Of a stretch of DNA of 64,000 nucleotides, positions 44,407 through 53,942 are shown piece after piece. The notes beneath the pieces are model-generated. The model was given only the letters and a program-made list of their open reading frames with translations, was not told where the DNA came from and searched no databases. The DNA lies in the IMG/VR virus record IMGVR_UViG_3300042386_001233, positions 62,001-126,000 of that record; one strand, written 5' to 3'. The stretch comes from a virus. The translations under genes and the position numbers were made by a program. Numbering within the stretch: position 1 is the first letter of the stretch; each line of letters starts with the position of its first letter.

Positions 44407-45316
44407 CACAATTGCCTCCAAAGATATTGTAGAACATAGTTCCTGGTTTTATTTTTAACTTCATATCAGTATTAATGTATAATTTTGCATTGTTCTTATC
44501 CATCATCTCTCTGTGTAGGTTTATATGGTCATTATCGTCTGTTGGTTCTGAAAAATTTCTGGCATCAACACCTACATTGCATTTGCTGTCTTGACAAATT
44601 CCACACTTGTGCAAGCCCAAGTAGCTGCAACCCTTCATGCTCTTTAATCTGTATAGTCCCATGCCATTGAAACAAGACTGAACTGGTACTAGTTTGTCAT
44701 TTGATCTAGACGCTTCAAATATAATTTTACTGAATGTCTTTGTGTGTTGTCTGTAGTCCTGCTTCGGATAATAGCAAGTAGAAAAAACATTATTGGCAAA
44801 ATACGAGTCTTTGTGTCTTAATGCCCAGTAATCAAAGTAGTAAAAATCTTCATTGATACAACCCATCATGTCCCATTCATCAAGATCGTATTGAAAGCAT
44901 GTTAAAATTCCATCAATGCTTATCTCCCAAAAAACTTCATCTAAATCACAGTGCAAAGCATACTCATAAGTATTTTCTAGGCTGTTTTCAAATATGTATT
45001 TTAGAATAGAGTTTCTACAATAAGCTAATCTTTGTGTTCTAGAAGGCATTGTGTTTGCTAGACCATCTTCCAAGATGATGTGTTTTTTTATTTTGCTGCT
45101 ACTTTTTTTCCAATCTTTTAGTAGATTTCTTGTTTTGTCTGATGAATCATTTTCAAAAATAATGCACAGTACATTATCAAAAACATCAGATATCTTGTCA
45201 ATATTTGAAAAAGACTTTGCGAAATGTTCTTCTATGTTCCTTATTGAACCATAGATGATCAAGTTTGTTTTTTTAACCTTGTTTTTAGCTTCGTCTGGAG
45301 ATGATATTTTTTTCAT
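44393..45316 (-). CDS. CAP59/GT69-like putative glycosyltransferase
   Basis: 307 aa. IIFENDSSDKTRNLL, the T-x-R-x-x-x-L-A-Y-C-R-N segment (RTQRLAYCRNSILKYI, about residues 94-110) and HCDLDEVFWEIS (D-L-D-E as DxD) follow the pattern of mannosyltransferases related to fungal CAP59/GT69 and similar bacterial enzymes. A later C-x2-C cluster (HKCGICQDSKC) may bind metal. The DxD places it as a GT-A enzyme using an NDP-sugar. Confidence 0.6.
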   Translation of the reverse strand: MKKISSPDEAKNKVKKTNLIIYGSIRNIEEHFAKSFSNIDKISDVFDNVLCIIFENDSSDKTRNLLKDWKKSSSKIKKHIILEDGLANTMPSRTQRLAYCRNSILKYIFENSLENTYEYALHCDLDEVFWEISIDGILTCFQYDLDEWDMMGCINEDFYYFDYWALRHKDSYFANNVFSTCYYPKQDYRQHTKTFSKIIFEASRSNDKLVPVQSCFNGMGLYRLKSMKGCSYLGLHKCGICQDSKCNVGVDARNFSEPTDDNDHINLHREMMDKNNAKLYINTDMKLKIKPGTMFYNIFGGNCDVEK

Positions 45317-45347
45317 ATTTGTAGATTAGAAACCCATGTTTTTCTGC

Positions 45348-46157
45348 TTATGTTGAGAAATATTGGATTACTTTATTGTTAAAACTTTCTTTTCTATTGT
45401 ACTGATGAATAATTGAATACACCTTATTCAGATTGTCTGTGATTTTGATTCCGTCAATATTAATTCCATGACTATTGATTAGCTTATCAGAAAAACCAAA
45501 ACCAGCAGCTAACATCAGGCTAAAATTACTAGGAGCAAATTGATAGTTATAAGGATAAGGATATTGTTTAGAATAGATTATTTTCATTAATATTCCTTGG
45601 TCTGATCCGGTAAAACAACGATGTGTCTTATCGTGTTCAGAAACAATTAGACTACAAATAATATCTAAAGAAGTTTTGTCTCCTGCAATTATACCACTAT
45701 TAATTATTGGCTCTTCTATAAAACGATCTGCTATCTCATAACCATAAACATTTTTAATAATGTCATAATTCCACTGTATATCTTTAATTAAAGCATTTTC
45801 AGACGACAAAACCAACCCAGATTGATACGTTTCTAAGTCTAAGAAAGGATCTTTTTGCAAATAAACATCTGTGCAATCACTCAGTATTATATGGTGATAC
45901 GTAGTTTGACTAAGGTATTCTTTATATGCTTGAAATCTATCTATATAAAGGCTATCGATTTGTTTCTTGATTTTGACAATTGAAACATCGTAATCTTTTG
46001 CAAATTCTTTTATCTCTTCTCCCGAACCATCGTCAGAAGCATCTAGCAGAACAGTATCAAAGCTTTTATTTTTTAAGGAATAAGAGCTCTTTATAAACAC
46101 CTTTATTCCTTCAAGAGATTTTACGTTATAAAAATAACCAATTAATAAGTTTTTCAT
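45348..46157 (-). CDS. Putative GT-A glycosyltransferase
   Basis: 269 aa. TVLLDASDDGSGEEIKEF near residue 40, HIILSDCTDVYLQKDPF (D-C-T-D, DxD-like) near 89-105, and NSGIIAGDKTSLDIICSLI followed by CFTGSDQGILMKI near 170-205 are the ordered elements of GT8-type enzymes (acidic strand, N-S-G-I, D-Q). It could transfer hexose. ATGA overlap with the DUF1796 gene. Confidence 0.6.
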   Translation of the reverse strand: MKNLLIGYFYNVKSLEGIKVFIKSSYSLKNKSFDTVLLDASDDGSGEEIKEFAKDYDVSIVKIKKQIDSLYIDRFQAYKEYLSQTTYHHIILSDCTDVYLQKDPFLDLETYQSGLVLSSENALIKDIQWNYDIIKNVYGYEIADRFIEEPIINSGIIAGDKTSLDIICSLIVSEHDKTHRCFTGSDQGILMKIIYSKQYPYPYNYQFAPSNFSLMLAAGFGFSDKLINSHGINIDGIKITDNLNKVYSIIHQYNRKESFNNKVIQYFST

Positions 46158-46789
46158 AGTTTACCAATCCAATTATTTAAAAATTGATTTATAACCCTTG
46201 TTCTATTGTGTAGATAAATTCCCCAGTATTTATTATTTTTTTGTGATTCCTCCAAAGAAAACTCTGGCATACTTTGGGAAAGATCATATGTCCGAATATC
46301 CAAGTTTTTTTCCTCTTCTATCGTACTTTTACATAAATTACAGTTTAGTATAAGATGCATTTCAAATTTAAGCTTGGGATTTTTTCTAGTTAAAAATTGA
46401 TAAATGTTTTTTGACAACTTTATTTCATCTAGTTGCTCTGGTGTTGGCTTTGTTTTTAAAGAGGAACAATCAAAATGATGGTTAGAAGAATGGCCCAGCC
46501 TAATGAAAAGTAACTCATCGTTAACGGAATCTATTAATTGAAACAATCTCTCAATTCTTCTTTCATATTTTGTAATGTCTTTAGGAAAAGAATCATGCAT
46601 AAAGCGAATATAGTCGGTAGAACTTTCTCCATCGTTAGGGAAAAAATTATCGAACTTATTTTCCAATAAAATATCTATTCCATAGTAAGAAACTACCCAA
46701 TCAAAAGGATACGCTTCTTGTCTTATATTTTTATCTTTAAAATAACTGGCTAAAGAACAGTCTACGCCTAAAGATACTATGTGTTTCAT
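46154..46789 (-). CDS. DUF1796-like putative cysteine peptidase
   Basis: 211 aa. SLGVDCSLASYFKDKNIRQEAYPFDWVVS at the front follows the S-x-G-x-x-C...P-F-D-W pattern of the DUF1796 family (putative papain-like cysteine peptidases found in capsular and glycan gene clusters). HSSNHHFDCSSL supplies histidine candidates later. The activity in glycan clusters is not known. It is one gene inside a run of glycosyltransferases. Confidence 0.6.
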   Translation of the reverse strand: MKHIVSLGVDCSLASYFKDKNIRQEAYPFDWVVSYYGIDILLENKFDNFFPNDGESSTDYIRFMHDSFPKDITKYERRIERLFQLIDSVNDELLFIRLGHSSNHHFDCSSLKTKPTPEQLDEIKLSKNIYQFLTRKNPKLKFEMHLILNCNLCKSTIEEEKNLDIRTYDLSQSMPEFSLEESQKNNKYWGIYLHNRTRVINQFLNNWIGKL

Positions 46790-46803
46790 TTATAAATACC
46801 TGC

Positions 46804-47064
46804 TTAAGCTGGTGGTGCTGGTAGGGCCGTTCTTGTACAATTGCCACCCTCATTAACAAAACAATACGCATCACCATTACTAAAAACAGTAAAACCTAAC
46901 ATCTGAGCCACGGTCTTAAATTCTTCTGAAACATCCTCATACTTGGTGGGACGATAAACAACCGCACCATTCATCCCAAGAAAAGTAAGATATCTTCTCA
47001 CTGTATAACTAGTATCTTTTGGGATCTTAAAACCATCACTCTTGGTATATTCATCTTCTGTCAT
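46804..47064 (-). CDS. Hypothetical 86-aa protein
   Basis: Small soluble protein with a KSDGFKIPKDTSYTVRRYL front and FTVFSNGDAYCFVNEGGNC near the end; the C-terminus is Ala/Pro-rich. No family recognised. It overlaps the glycosyltransferase upstream by 4 nt, so it is probably co-translated with it. Confidence 0.55.
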   Translation of the reverse strand: MTEDEYTKSDGFKIPKDTSYTVRRYLTFLGMNGAVVYRPTKYEDVSEEFKTVAQMLGFTVFSNGDAYCFVNEGGNCTRTALPAPPA

Positions 47065-48116
47065 AAAACTTCCTTTGGTAATAGGCTTACATAATAGCTT
47101 TTAAATTGTTCTTTAAAAGAATCACACTGCCCTAGCGCCGACAAGAAAGACTCAAGCATTCCTTGTTTATTTTTTGGATTGGTATTTTTTTGCCACCATT
47201 TCCATGCGTTCAAAGAAATGAAATCATAAAACTCTCTATCTTGAAGCTTAGCATATGCGTCTACAAAAGACGACGGGCTTTGTAAATCAAATGCCACATA
47301 ATGATAATCAGGAATCAGCGGGTCGGCATATCCGATCTCAAACTTGGGAGATATACACGGAATACATTGGGCAAAATATTCATATTCTCTGTAGCAGGCG
47401 AGTCCCAGGCCGGGAAGAGTTAATCCTATTCTAGATCTAGATAGTTTTTCTTGGTAGTCTTGATACATTTTTTGAATAATAATATCTGCATAAACCAAGC
47501 CCTCAATACCTTTTGTTAAACCAAAAGGAACTGAACATAGACCAATATAAGACATCGGAGGAAAATATTTTTCAAGTAATCTGCAACTCTCTGAGCGTAC
47601 CATACCAGTATCTCTATTTGTTCTATCTGTTCCAGTGAATATTAAGTTTATATCTTTGTCAAAATTAGAAATCCAATTTTCACATGGCTTTGTTTTCCAT
47701 CTTCCATATTCCCAGGCGTGTCCAACCCATGGTACAACCTTATGTCTACAGCCTCCTAAAGTTTTACTTTTTTCATCATTGTCAATTCCTATACCTTTGT
47801 TATTATAAAAGCCTTCTTTCTCTCTATACGCATATTTAACAATAAACCAAGCATCAAAGTCATTTATAGCCGGAGTAATATAAGAAGTCTCTCTTTCATC
47901 TATTACAATAGGTTTACATCCCTCTATTCTGATAATAGTATAATGTTGACCGTGTGGATTCCCAAATTGTTCTTTTACGCATGGTCTGGAGTTGAGAGAG
48001 ATTTTCCAGTCTAGTTTTGACTCTAGTTCTTTAAAAAGTATACGGTACATCCAATCTACATAAGGGAAAAAAGTATTCTCTGCTGATCCCCTCATTGCTT
48101 GAATAGTAACGTTCAT
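47061..48116 (-). CDS. Putative GT-B glycosyltransferase (exostosin-like)
   Basis: 351 aa. The second half has NLIFTGTDRTNR, then SRSRIGLTLPGLGLACYREYEYFAQCIPCISPKFE (about residues 230-262), which resembles the donor-binding helix of exostosin-type and spore-coat-type glycosyltransferases (S-x-G-x...R-x-x-E). The first half (YVDWMYRILFKELESKLDW) would bind the acceptor. It is one of the better-conserved genes of the module. Confidence 0.6.
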   Translation of the reverse strand: MNVTIQAMRGSAENTFFPYVDWMYRILFKELESKLDWKISLNSRPCVKEQFGNPHGQHYTIIRIEGCKPIVIDERETSYITPAINDFDAWFIVKYAYREKEGFYNNKGIGIDNDEKSKTLGGCRHKVVPWVGHAWEYGRWKTKPCENWISNFDKDINLIFTGTDRTNRDTGMVRSESCRLLEKYFPPMSYIGLCSVPFGLTKGIEGLVYADIIIQKMYQDYQEKLSRSRIGLTLPGLGLACYREYEYFAQCIPCISPKFEIGYADPLIPDYHYVAFDLQSPSSFVDAYAKLQDREFYDFISLNAWKWWQKNTNPKNKQGMLESFLSALGQCDSFKEQFKSYYVSLLPKEVL

Positions 48117-48838
48117 TTAGTAATCTCCTTCAGAATACCAGTTTTATAGTATTCTCTAATAGCTTGGGCATAATCAGCCTTAGGAGGATCTCCTCCTTTA
48201 TAATATTTATTTCTTAGGTCAATGGGGTGCCATTGATGATAAAGGTCTGTGTCTGTTTCTCGAAACACTTTTAATCCATTTTTAATACAATTGTAAAGGA
48301 ATATAGTATCTTCTCCACCCCAACAATTCATAGAAATCCAAGGTGGCAACTTCAATAGATCTTTATGCCTAATCCATAAGTTACCCACACTCTCTAAAAC
48401 CTTATGTCCATTCAACCCATCTTCTGCCAAAAAATATGGAGCAAAAAACCCGACAGCATTGTCCGTGTTAAATCTAGCCTCTATACGCTCAATAAAAGAC
48501 TTTGTTACTATCACATCAACATCTAAATAGACTAAAAAGTCATCTTCAGTAAACAAATCACGAGAATAATTTAGACCCTCCCCCTTATCAAAAAATTCCG
48601 AATTTGTTTGAATTATCTCATAGTCTAGTTTGTCTTTTAATTTATTGGGCATCCAGTCGTATAAAGGATAGTCGTCAGAATGAAAATCATAAACATAAAG
48701 CTTATAATTAAATGAAGAGCTTGAGATAGCATTTATTATAGAATCTATACAATTAGGATAAAGATACAGCGTTTGCTGCCCATCTATTATCTTAGATCTA
48801 TTTTTAATAACTTGAAATATATTAATAGTCTGTGTCAT
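48113..48838 (-). CDS. GT-A glycosyltransferase with galactosyltransferase-type C-terminus
   Basis: 241 aa. FLVYLDVDVIVTKSFIERIE (D-V-D) is the DxD motif near residue 100, and SMNCWGGEDTIFLYNCIKN followed by DLYHQWHP near 170-203 is the Glyco_transf_7C W-G-G-E-D block of GT2/GT7/GT27 type enzymes, including chondroitin polymerases. It transfers a hexose or hexosamine. ATGA overlap with the gene downstream. Confidence 0.75.
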   Translation of the reverse strand: MTQTINIFQVIKNRSKIIDGQQTLYLYPNCIDSIINAISSSSFNYKLYVYDFHSDDYPLYDWMPNKLKDKLDYEIIQTNSEFFDKGEGLNYSRDLFTEDDFLVYLDVDVIVTKSFIERIEARFNTDNAVGFFAPYFLAEDGLNGHKVLESVGNLWIRHKDLLKLPPWISMNCWGGEDTIFLYNCIKNGLKVFRETDTDLYHQWHPIDLRNKYYKGGDPPKADYAQAIREYYKTGILKEITK

Positions 48839-48841
48839 AAA

Positions 48842-49090
48842 TTACCAATTATAACGAACCCAACTACCAAGAAAATCTGAGGTTTTATTTTTGATACTTT
48901 CAATTTCATTTAATAGCGTTGATTCTACTCTTTCAATCTTTAATATCTTTTCTACTAATTCGCCATTCTGTGTTTCTAGTCTCATTATGACCTGAAAACA
49001 CAAAGAAAGCATCCTTTGGATTTCAGCATCCTGTTCTGTATTATTTGTTGGCTTATAATTTTCTAATAACTTTTTTATATCTTCGTACAT
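48842..49090 (-). CDS. Small coiled-coil protein
   Basis: 82 aa, almost entirely charged helix with heptad-like spacing (MRLETQNGELVEKILKIERV...LNEIESIKNK) and a Trp-containing C-terminus. No enzyme motif. It lies between two glycosyltransferase genes and might organise a glycosyltransferase complex; this is only a guess from position. Confidence 0.55.
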   Translation of the reverse strand: MYEDIKKLLENYKPTNNTEQDAEIQRMLSLCFQVIMRLETQNGELVEKILKIERVESTLLNEIESIKNKTSDFLGSWVRYNW

Positions 49091-49100
49091 AATTGACTCC

Positions 49101-50288
49101 TTAATGTAAAACGCTTATTTCGGATAAACAAAGTTCTGAACATGGTCTATTTTTTGTATACAAAATAAATTTGATAGAGGAAAGCATAGTGTCTTCTGAG
49201 CAACTAATATAATCTTTAATATTAATAGAGTATGATGATACAAAATCTGTTTTGAATGGTATTCTTATTCGTTGAGTTTTTTGTTCTGTTTCATCATTAA
49301 TAAATGTTAGCTCTAAATCAGTAGGTATTTCTTGTTCTGACATCCATCCTTTGATAATAATTTGGTCACTGTTTTTAATTAAAACATTGGTCTCTATATA
49401 AAAAATAGTCCAATCATATATTCCTGTTGTATTGCAGGATAGATATTTTGTGCCGCTGTGGTCTTCTTTGATAAGAAGTTTTTTATAATCAGAGTTGACT
49501 ACAAAAGAGTCCTTATAATAGCCACATGGATAAAATCCGTTTCCAAAAAAAACAGTTTTATCGCTATCCGGGGTGGGATATTTGGGCGACGGAAATAATA
49601 GTTCACACCTATGAATAAGAGTATTTCTTCTATCTGTGAAATTTGGTCTTGTTGAAATTTTAGAATCTATTTTAGCAGGAAGCTCAATGTATCCGTCTTT
49701 ATCTGGGATTGGTAGGACCAGAGGTTTTTTACCAGATAGGTGGGTTGTTATATAACTAAATACAATATCTTCTCCATTCAAATTAGTGTTGACATCATAA
49801 AAAACAACATCAGACAATTTACAATATTCAACAGCATATAGCTTATCGAAGCATGTCGTTCTAGTGAGAACAACATCTACTTCTGTTGGTTCTTTAACAT
49901 TCTCTATTCTTCCTGGCCCCGGAGCACAGGTATATAATCCATTTTGAGGAATACGTCCTTCATAAGTATAAATTCTAGAATAGTCTCTTTCAAAGTGATT
50001 AATTAGGTTTTTTATATTTTTTTCCGATAATAAGATATCGTCATCGTTTACTATAACACATCTATTAGACGCTAAAAGAGCACCGATAAATCTAGTATTT
50101 AATCCAAAATCACTATTACAATTAATGGTTTTAACTTTGGATAAATTTAAATTAGAGACATAAAAAAACGAATTATTATTCCAAACAATTATTTCTTTAA
50201 CGCAACTATACTCTTGATATGCGGATAAAATAGTATTAATATTTTCAGGTCTATCCCAAGACATCATAACTATTGAACACTGTGTCAT
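49101..50288 (-). CDS. GT2/GT64-like glycosyltransferase with C-terminal beta domain
   Basis: 395 aa. CSIVMMSWDRPENINTIL at the front, VIVNDDDILLSEKNI (D-D-D) near residue 78 and LNGEDIVFSYITT near 170 are the ordered blocks of GT2/GT64 (EXTL2-like) enzymes: nucleotide strand, DxD, and the E-D base. Residues 245-395 form a beta-rich region (DWTIFYIETNVLIKNSDQIIIKGW) like a carbohydrate-binding module. The stop of this gene and the start of the downstream one overlap at TGA/ATG. Confidence 0.75.
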   Translation of the reverse strand: MTQCSIVMMSWDRPENINTILSAYQEYSCVKEIIVWNNNSFFYVSNLNLSKVKTINCNSDFGLNTRFIGALLASNRCVIVNDDDILLSEKNIKNLINHFERDYSRIYTYEGRIPQNGLYTCAPGPGRIENVKEPTEVDVVLTRTTCFDKLYAVEYCKLSDVVFYDVNTNLNGEDIVFSYITTHLSGKKPLVLPIPDKDGYIELPAKIDSKISTRPNFTDRRNTLIHRCELLFPSPKYPTPDSDKTVFFGNGFYPCGYYKDSFVVNSDYKKLLIKEDHSGTKYLSCNTTGIYDWTIFYIETNVLIKNSDQIIIKGWMSEQEIPTDLELTFINDETEQKTQRIRIPFKTDFVSSYSINIKDYISCSEDTMLSSIKFILYTKNRPCSELCLSEISVLH

Positions 50289-51115
50289 TATGAAGAGACC
50301 TTTTCTTCTACTATGAGAGGACTATTAAATAGAATATTTTTATTTTTCCCCCAGTAATGCACTATTTTACATGTGGTGGAAGGGTCGTTTTTAAGAGTAG
50401 TTTGTAGTTTGTTTTCTTTATTTCTGTACCATTCATTTATCATAGATCCGGCCGTGTTGTGGTCAATAGTGAAGTTTTTGTGTGAGTAGTCATATTTGAT
50501 GTGGTCTAAATAGCTTTTGATTATAGACTGATCAGTTCCCGGTATAATTTGATTAGAATTATGAAACCTAGGAATAAAATTGATAGACATAGCAAATCTA
50601 TAAATTTTATCCCAGTTATATATTAGATGTTTTGGATCATTCATAATGAACACACCAGAATTAATAAACGGAGGTAGAAAAATTGTTTCTGCTGGTATGT
50701 TTGGTTCATGGTCCAAGAAAAAAATTTGATCTTTGGTGGTTTCAAAAATACTGTTTAACTTGTCTATTGATCCTACTATAAATGCATCACAATCCATAAA
50801 CAAAAAAGGAAAATTAATTTGAGTAGTATTATATAGTTTAAATAAGAAGTTATGGTTAGAAATTACCATGTGTGCTTCGCAACCAAAATGAATACTTTCT
50901 GTGTGAGCAAATTTTTTGACTATCACAGATTTAAAAACACAGGTATCAGAAGATAGTATGGATTTTTTGAGACCATCTGGAAGAGGTTTAAAACTATAAA
51001 TATATACTGTGTCATATTTAGATAGCCATATTTTACATTGTTTGATCCAAGTGTAACATAGGTCAAAACTTTGTTTTTTTGACCAGTCATAGTTCATAAT
51101 TGTAACAATATTCAT
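50288..51115 (-). CDS. GT8-like glycosyltransferase
   Basis: 275 aa. INFPFLFMDCDAFIVGSIDKL (D-C-D) near residue 105, INSGVFIMNDP near 150, IIPGTDQSIIKSYL (D-Q) near 190 and CKIVHYWGKNKN near the end (H-Y-x-G-x-x-K, a GT8 hallmark) follow the GT8 order closely. It adds galactose or glucose retaining configuration if the family inference holds. Coupled to its neighbours by ATGA overlaps. Confidence 0.75.
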   Translation of the reverse strand: MNIVTIMNYDWSKKQSFDLCYTWIKQCKIWLSKYDTVYIYSFKPLPDGLKKSILSSDTCVFKSVIVKKFAHTESIHFGCEAHMVISNHNFLFKLYNTTQINFPFLFMDCDAFIVGSIDKLNSIFETTKDQIFFLDHEPNIPAETIFLPPFINSGVFIMNDPKHLIYNWDKIYRFAMSINFIPRFHNSNQIIPGTDQSIIKSYLDHIKYDYSHKNFTIDHNTAGSMINEWYRNKENKLQTTLKNDPSTTCKIVHYWGKNKNILFNSPLIVEEKVSS

Positions 51116-53013
51116 TTTTCTGTACTTTCTTTGGCCGGTGCCGAGTCCTTATTTTTAGCAGATGTCCAGCCCTTATGGAAAAGTATAGCTTCTGGATATT
51201 TTTTAATCAATCCCTTTTTACTTAAAAAGCTATCTTTTACAAATTCATGATATTCAGGATTATTTTGTTTATTTACACACCACCAAGAAGGGTAAAAATA
51301 TTTATGATTTAATATATTGACACTAATATCTGATTGCAAAGAATCAAACACAGACTGAACAAAATCTGGCCCAGTTGCCGCTACAACTCCATGTTTTCTA
51401 TTATTATCATATGAAATTCTCATTTGACCAATAAGATAAGCTATAATTGGATTCTGTATTGTTGCACCAAAAACCCCATTGGCACACCGTGTTGTGTTCT
51501 CATTTAAATATCCTTTGCCTATTTTTTTTCCTGTTTTTTCATAAGCAATTAGTATTCCGTAAGATGTTAGGTGCTGGATACTCAATAAAGATTTATCACC
51601 TAACCATATAGTATCAGAATCTATAAAAATACCACCAAACTGATTTAAGATTTCTACTCTAGCAATATCGGACTTACAATCGTATTGTGTTTCTTTGTCA
51701 AAAAGATCCCTATTGATCATCTTGAGATTCTTCAACTTTGCATCATCCCATAAAATATATCTAAAACCAGGATACTGTTTCATATAATCTACAGAAAAAG
51801 TTTTCATCATCTTTTTAATTGGTATGGGTATTGGTCCACCGATCCATATTTGATGAATAACAGGAGGAATAGTCCATCTAAAATCTCTGAAATAGTTTTT
51901 AGCAAAGCCTACGAACTCTGTTTTATCCATGTTGGCTACAGTTTTATCCATCTGTTCTATAGCATATATATCCATTGAGCTAATAGGGTCATCGTATCTA
52001 GTCTCTGGTGCTAGCCAAAAGTTAGGCCAGTTTTTGTTTCTTTTGGCCAGCATAAATTCTTTAGGAATATTATGACAAGACGGTAGTGGTTCTACTCCTG
52101 GAATATCAAACTGTATTTTTTTTCTAATCTTATAAATAGTCCTGTCTTTAGATCCATAGGATAAGCTTTTTAGATAAGTTGTGTCGTTAGACATATTTAA
52201 GTGATCGGGTATATTATGCTTAATAATTTCTTGATCAACTCTAACCATCTTTCCTAATTTAAACGCTATCTGACTAAATTCATCATCACAATAGTATCCA
52301 GTGTAACAGGGGTTGTATATGGGTTTAATTTGATTATAAAGTTTATTGCCGATAATTGCTAAGGTATTAGTTTTTTTATTATCTCCTGTATCAAACCATA
52401 ATACTCCGTCTAATCCTGGAAAATGTTTAATCATATTATCGATAATAATTTGATCATATCCATATTTTGTTACTATCATGTCATCAGAAGATAATATTAG
52501 TATATCAAATTGAACATGATCTATATGTAGATTGTACGCTTCTATTTTTGATCTGGTGTCCGCATAACAAATAGTCAGATTATCATAAGAATTTAATTTA
52601 GCAATAATTTTAGGATTATTCGTTAAAATATCATTATTGTCAACAGTAACAATAAAATGAATATTATCTTTATTTTGAGCATTCTCTGAAAAAGACTTAA
52701 TAGAATCTAATAACTGTTTTGGTCTACTAAGAGTTGGAATTTTAATCAATATTTTTTTATTGATACTAGATAATATTTCTGCATACTGGTCAGCATCTGT
52801 TTCTATTACCCTTGACCGAGCAAAGATCCTTTTTTCTCTATTTCCAAAGAATAGAAAATGCTCAATAGCACTTTTCTCGTTGTTTATTCCTGCTAGATTT
52901 AAATCTTGATTTTGCTCTAAATAATACTGCCAGTCAAAATTTTTAGGAAGTAGATGTATATATTTTTGCACCTCTTTTTCTATGAGATGACTACTGATCC
53001 ACTTATGAGTCAT
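51112..53013 (-). CDS. Bifunctional glycosyltransferase: GT2-like N-terminus plus GT32-type C-terminus
   Basis: 633 aa. Residues 24-59 (DWQYYLEQNQDL...HFLFFGNREKR) are a repeat found at the front of capsule-type enzymes (Y-L-x-x-N-x-D-L, then G-x-x-E-x-R). Residues about 90-310 carry a GT2-like domain (IKIPTLSRPKQLLDSI, ILILSSDDMIV). Residues about 383-480 are GT32 (DxD sugar-binding): VIHQIWIGG, YILWDDAKL, SDIARVEILNQFGGIFIDSDTIW. The two domains could transfer two sugars in sequence. It precedes the RgpF-like gene. Confidence 0.8.
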   Translation of the reverse strand: MTHKWISSHLIEKEVQKYIHLLPKNFDWQYYLEQNQDLNLAGINNEKSAIEHFLFFGNREKRIFARSRVIETDADQYAEILSSINKKILIKIPTLSRPKQLLDSIKSFSENAQNKDNIHFIVTVDNNDILTNNPKIIAKLNSYDNLTICYADTRSKIEAYNLHIDHVQFDILILSSDDMIVTKYGYDQIIIDNMIKHFPGLDGVLWFDTGDNKKTNTLAIIGNKLYNQIKPIYNPCYTGYYCDDEFSQIAFKLGKMVRVDQEIIKHNIPDHLNMSNDTTYLKSLSYGSKDRTIYKIRKKIQFDIPGVEPLPSCHNIPKEFMLAKRNKNWPNFWLAPETRYDDPISSMDIYAIEQMDKTVANMDKTEFVGFAKNYFRDFRWTIPPVIHQIWIGGPIPIPIKKMMKTFSVDYMKQYPGFRYILWDDAKLKNLKMINRDLFDKETQYDCKSDIARVEILNQFGGIFIDSDTIWLGDKSLLSIQHLTSYGILIAYEKTGKKIGKGYLNENTTRCANGVFGATIQNPIIAYLIGQMRISYDNNRKHGVVAATGPDFVQSVFDSLQSDISVNILNHKYFYPSWWCVNKQNNPEYHEFVKDSFLSKKGLIKKYPEAILFHKGWTSAKNKDSAPAKESTEK

Positions 53014-53933
53014 GATCCTATATATGTATTATTGGCTATTTTTACATATTTTCTAGTGTGTGGTTTGGTTAAATGATTCCAAACTATAGTAAATGTGCCC
53101 TCATCTCTATGCAATAGTCTACCTCTTACTTGAATATCCTCTTCTAAAAAAACATATCCACTATTTGTTATAGACAAATGCAGTTTATTCGTTGGAGATT
53201 TGGTATTTATTACACGAATAGTTTGATATTTTGCATAGTCTGTTAGTAAACCGTAGTGCTCACATATATAGCCAAATATTCTTTCTAGACTATGAGAGTA
53301 TGTAGCTCCTTTATTGTCTCTGACATATCCGACTTCTTGTCTCAGAAGGGGATCTAGATAACTTATAGAGCCCTTATTTAAAAAATTGTTGTACAGACTA
53401 CTTTTACCCATAAACATAGTACCAGCAGCGAACACTCTATTTTTTATGCTCTCTTTGGGTATTTGATAATATTGTAGGATCTCATCAATTTTGTTAGAGT
53501 TTGGACCCTCTTGATTTTTGAAGAGCAGAGCACGATGGCTAATTAAGCCAATTTTTTCGTGTTTTTGTAATCGATTAATGTTAGTATAAAAATTATTTCC
53601 ATTATTTCCTATTAAAGAATGAAGAAGAACTTTTCTCCACTCTATTTTATTCATTAGTATACTTTTTTTAGAATGAATTTTTAGAAATATATCTTGTTTA
53701 CAAGAATTATTAACAAAATCATTAATGAACGATAGAATATCAGCACCGGCATTAGGATAGTGACTGATTTTTAGATGTGGAAAGCCGCGTTCTGCTAAAT
53801 AAATTACTTCTTTAGTCTGAGTATCATGGCATAGTCCAAGATGAAGAACAATATTTTCTTTTATTGGAGACAACAGACTATAAAATTCATCCCATAAATC
53901 TATATGATACAGCCACAGATAAACATCGACCAT
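53010..53933 (-). CDS. RgpF-like (rhamnan synthesis F family) protein
   Basis: 307 aa. YPNAGADILSFINDF near residues 79-93, FLKIHSKKSILMNKIEWRKVLLHSLIG near 104-130 and AAGTMFMGKSSLY near 168-180 are the conserved blocks of the RgpF/DUF family, associated with transfer of sugars in rhamnan and related polysaccharides. It is the first gene of the large glycan module. No promoter-like GGTGTAT motif is visible just upstream (a 9-nt gap only), so it may be read through from the membrane-protein genes. Confidence 0.75.
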   Translation of the reverse strand: MVDVYLWLYHIDLWDEFYSLLSPIKENIVLHLGLCHDTQTKEVIYLAERGFPHLKISHYPNAGADILSFINDFVNNSCKQDIFLKIHSKKSILMNKIEWRKVLLHSLIGNNGNNFYTNINRLQKHEKIGLISHRALLFKNQEGPNSNKIDEILQYYQIPKESIKNRVFAAGTMFMGKSSLYNNFLNKGSISYLDPLLRQEVGYVRDNKGATYSHSLERIFGYICEHYGLLTDYAKYQTIRVINTKSPTNKLHLSITNSGYVFLEEDIQVRGRLLHRDEGTFTIVWNHLTKPHTRKYVKIANNTYIGS

Positions 53934-53942
53934 AAGGAAATA

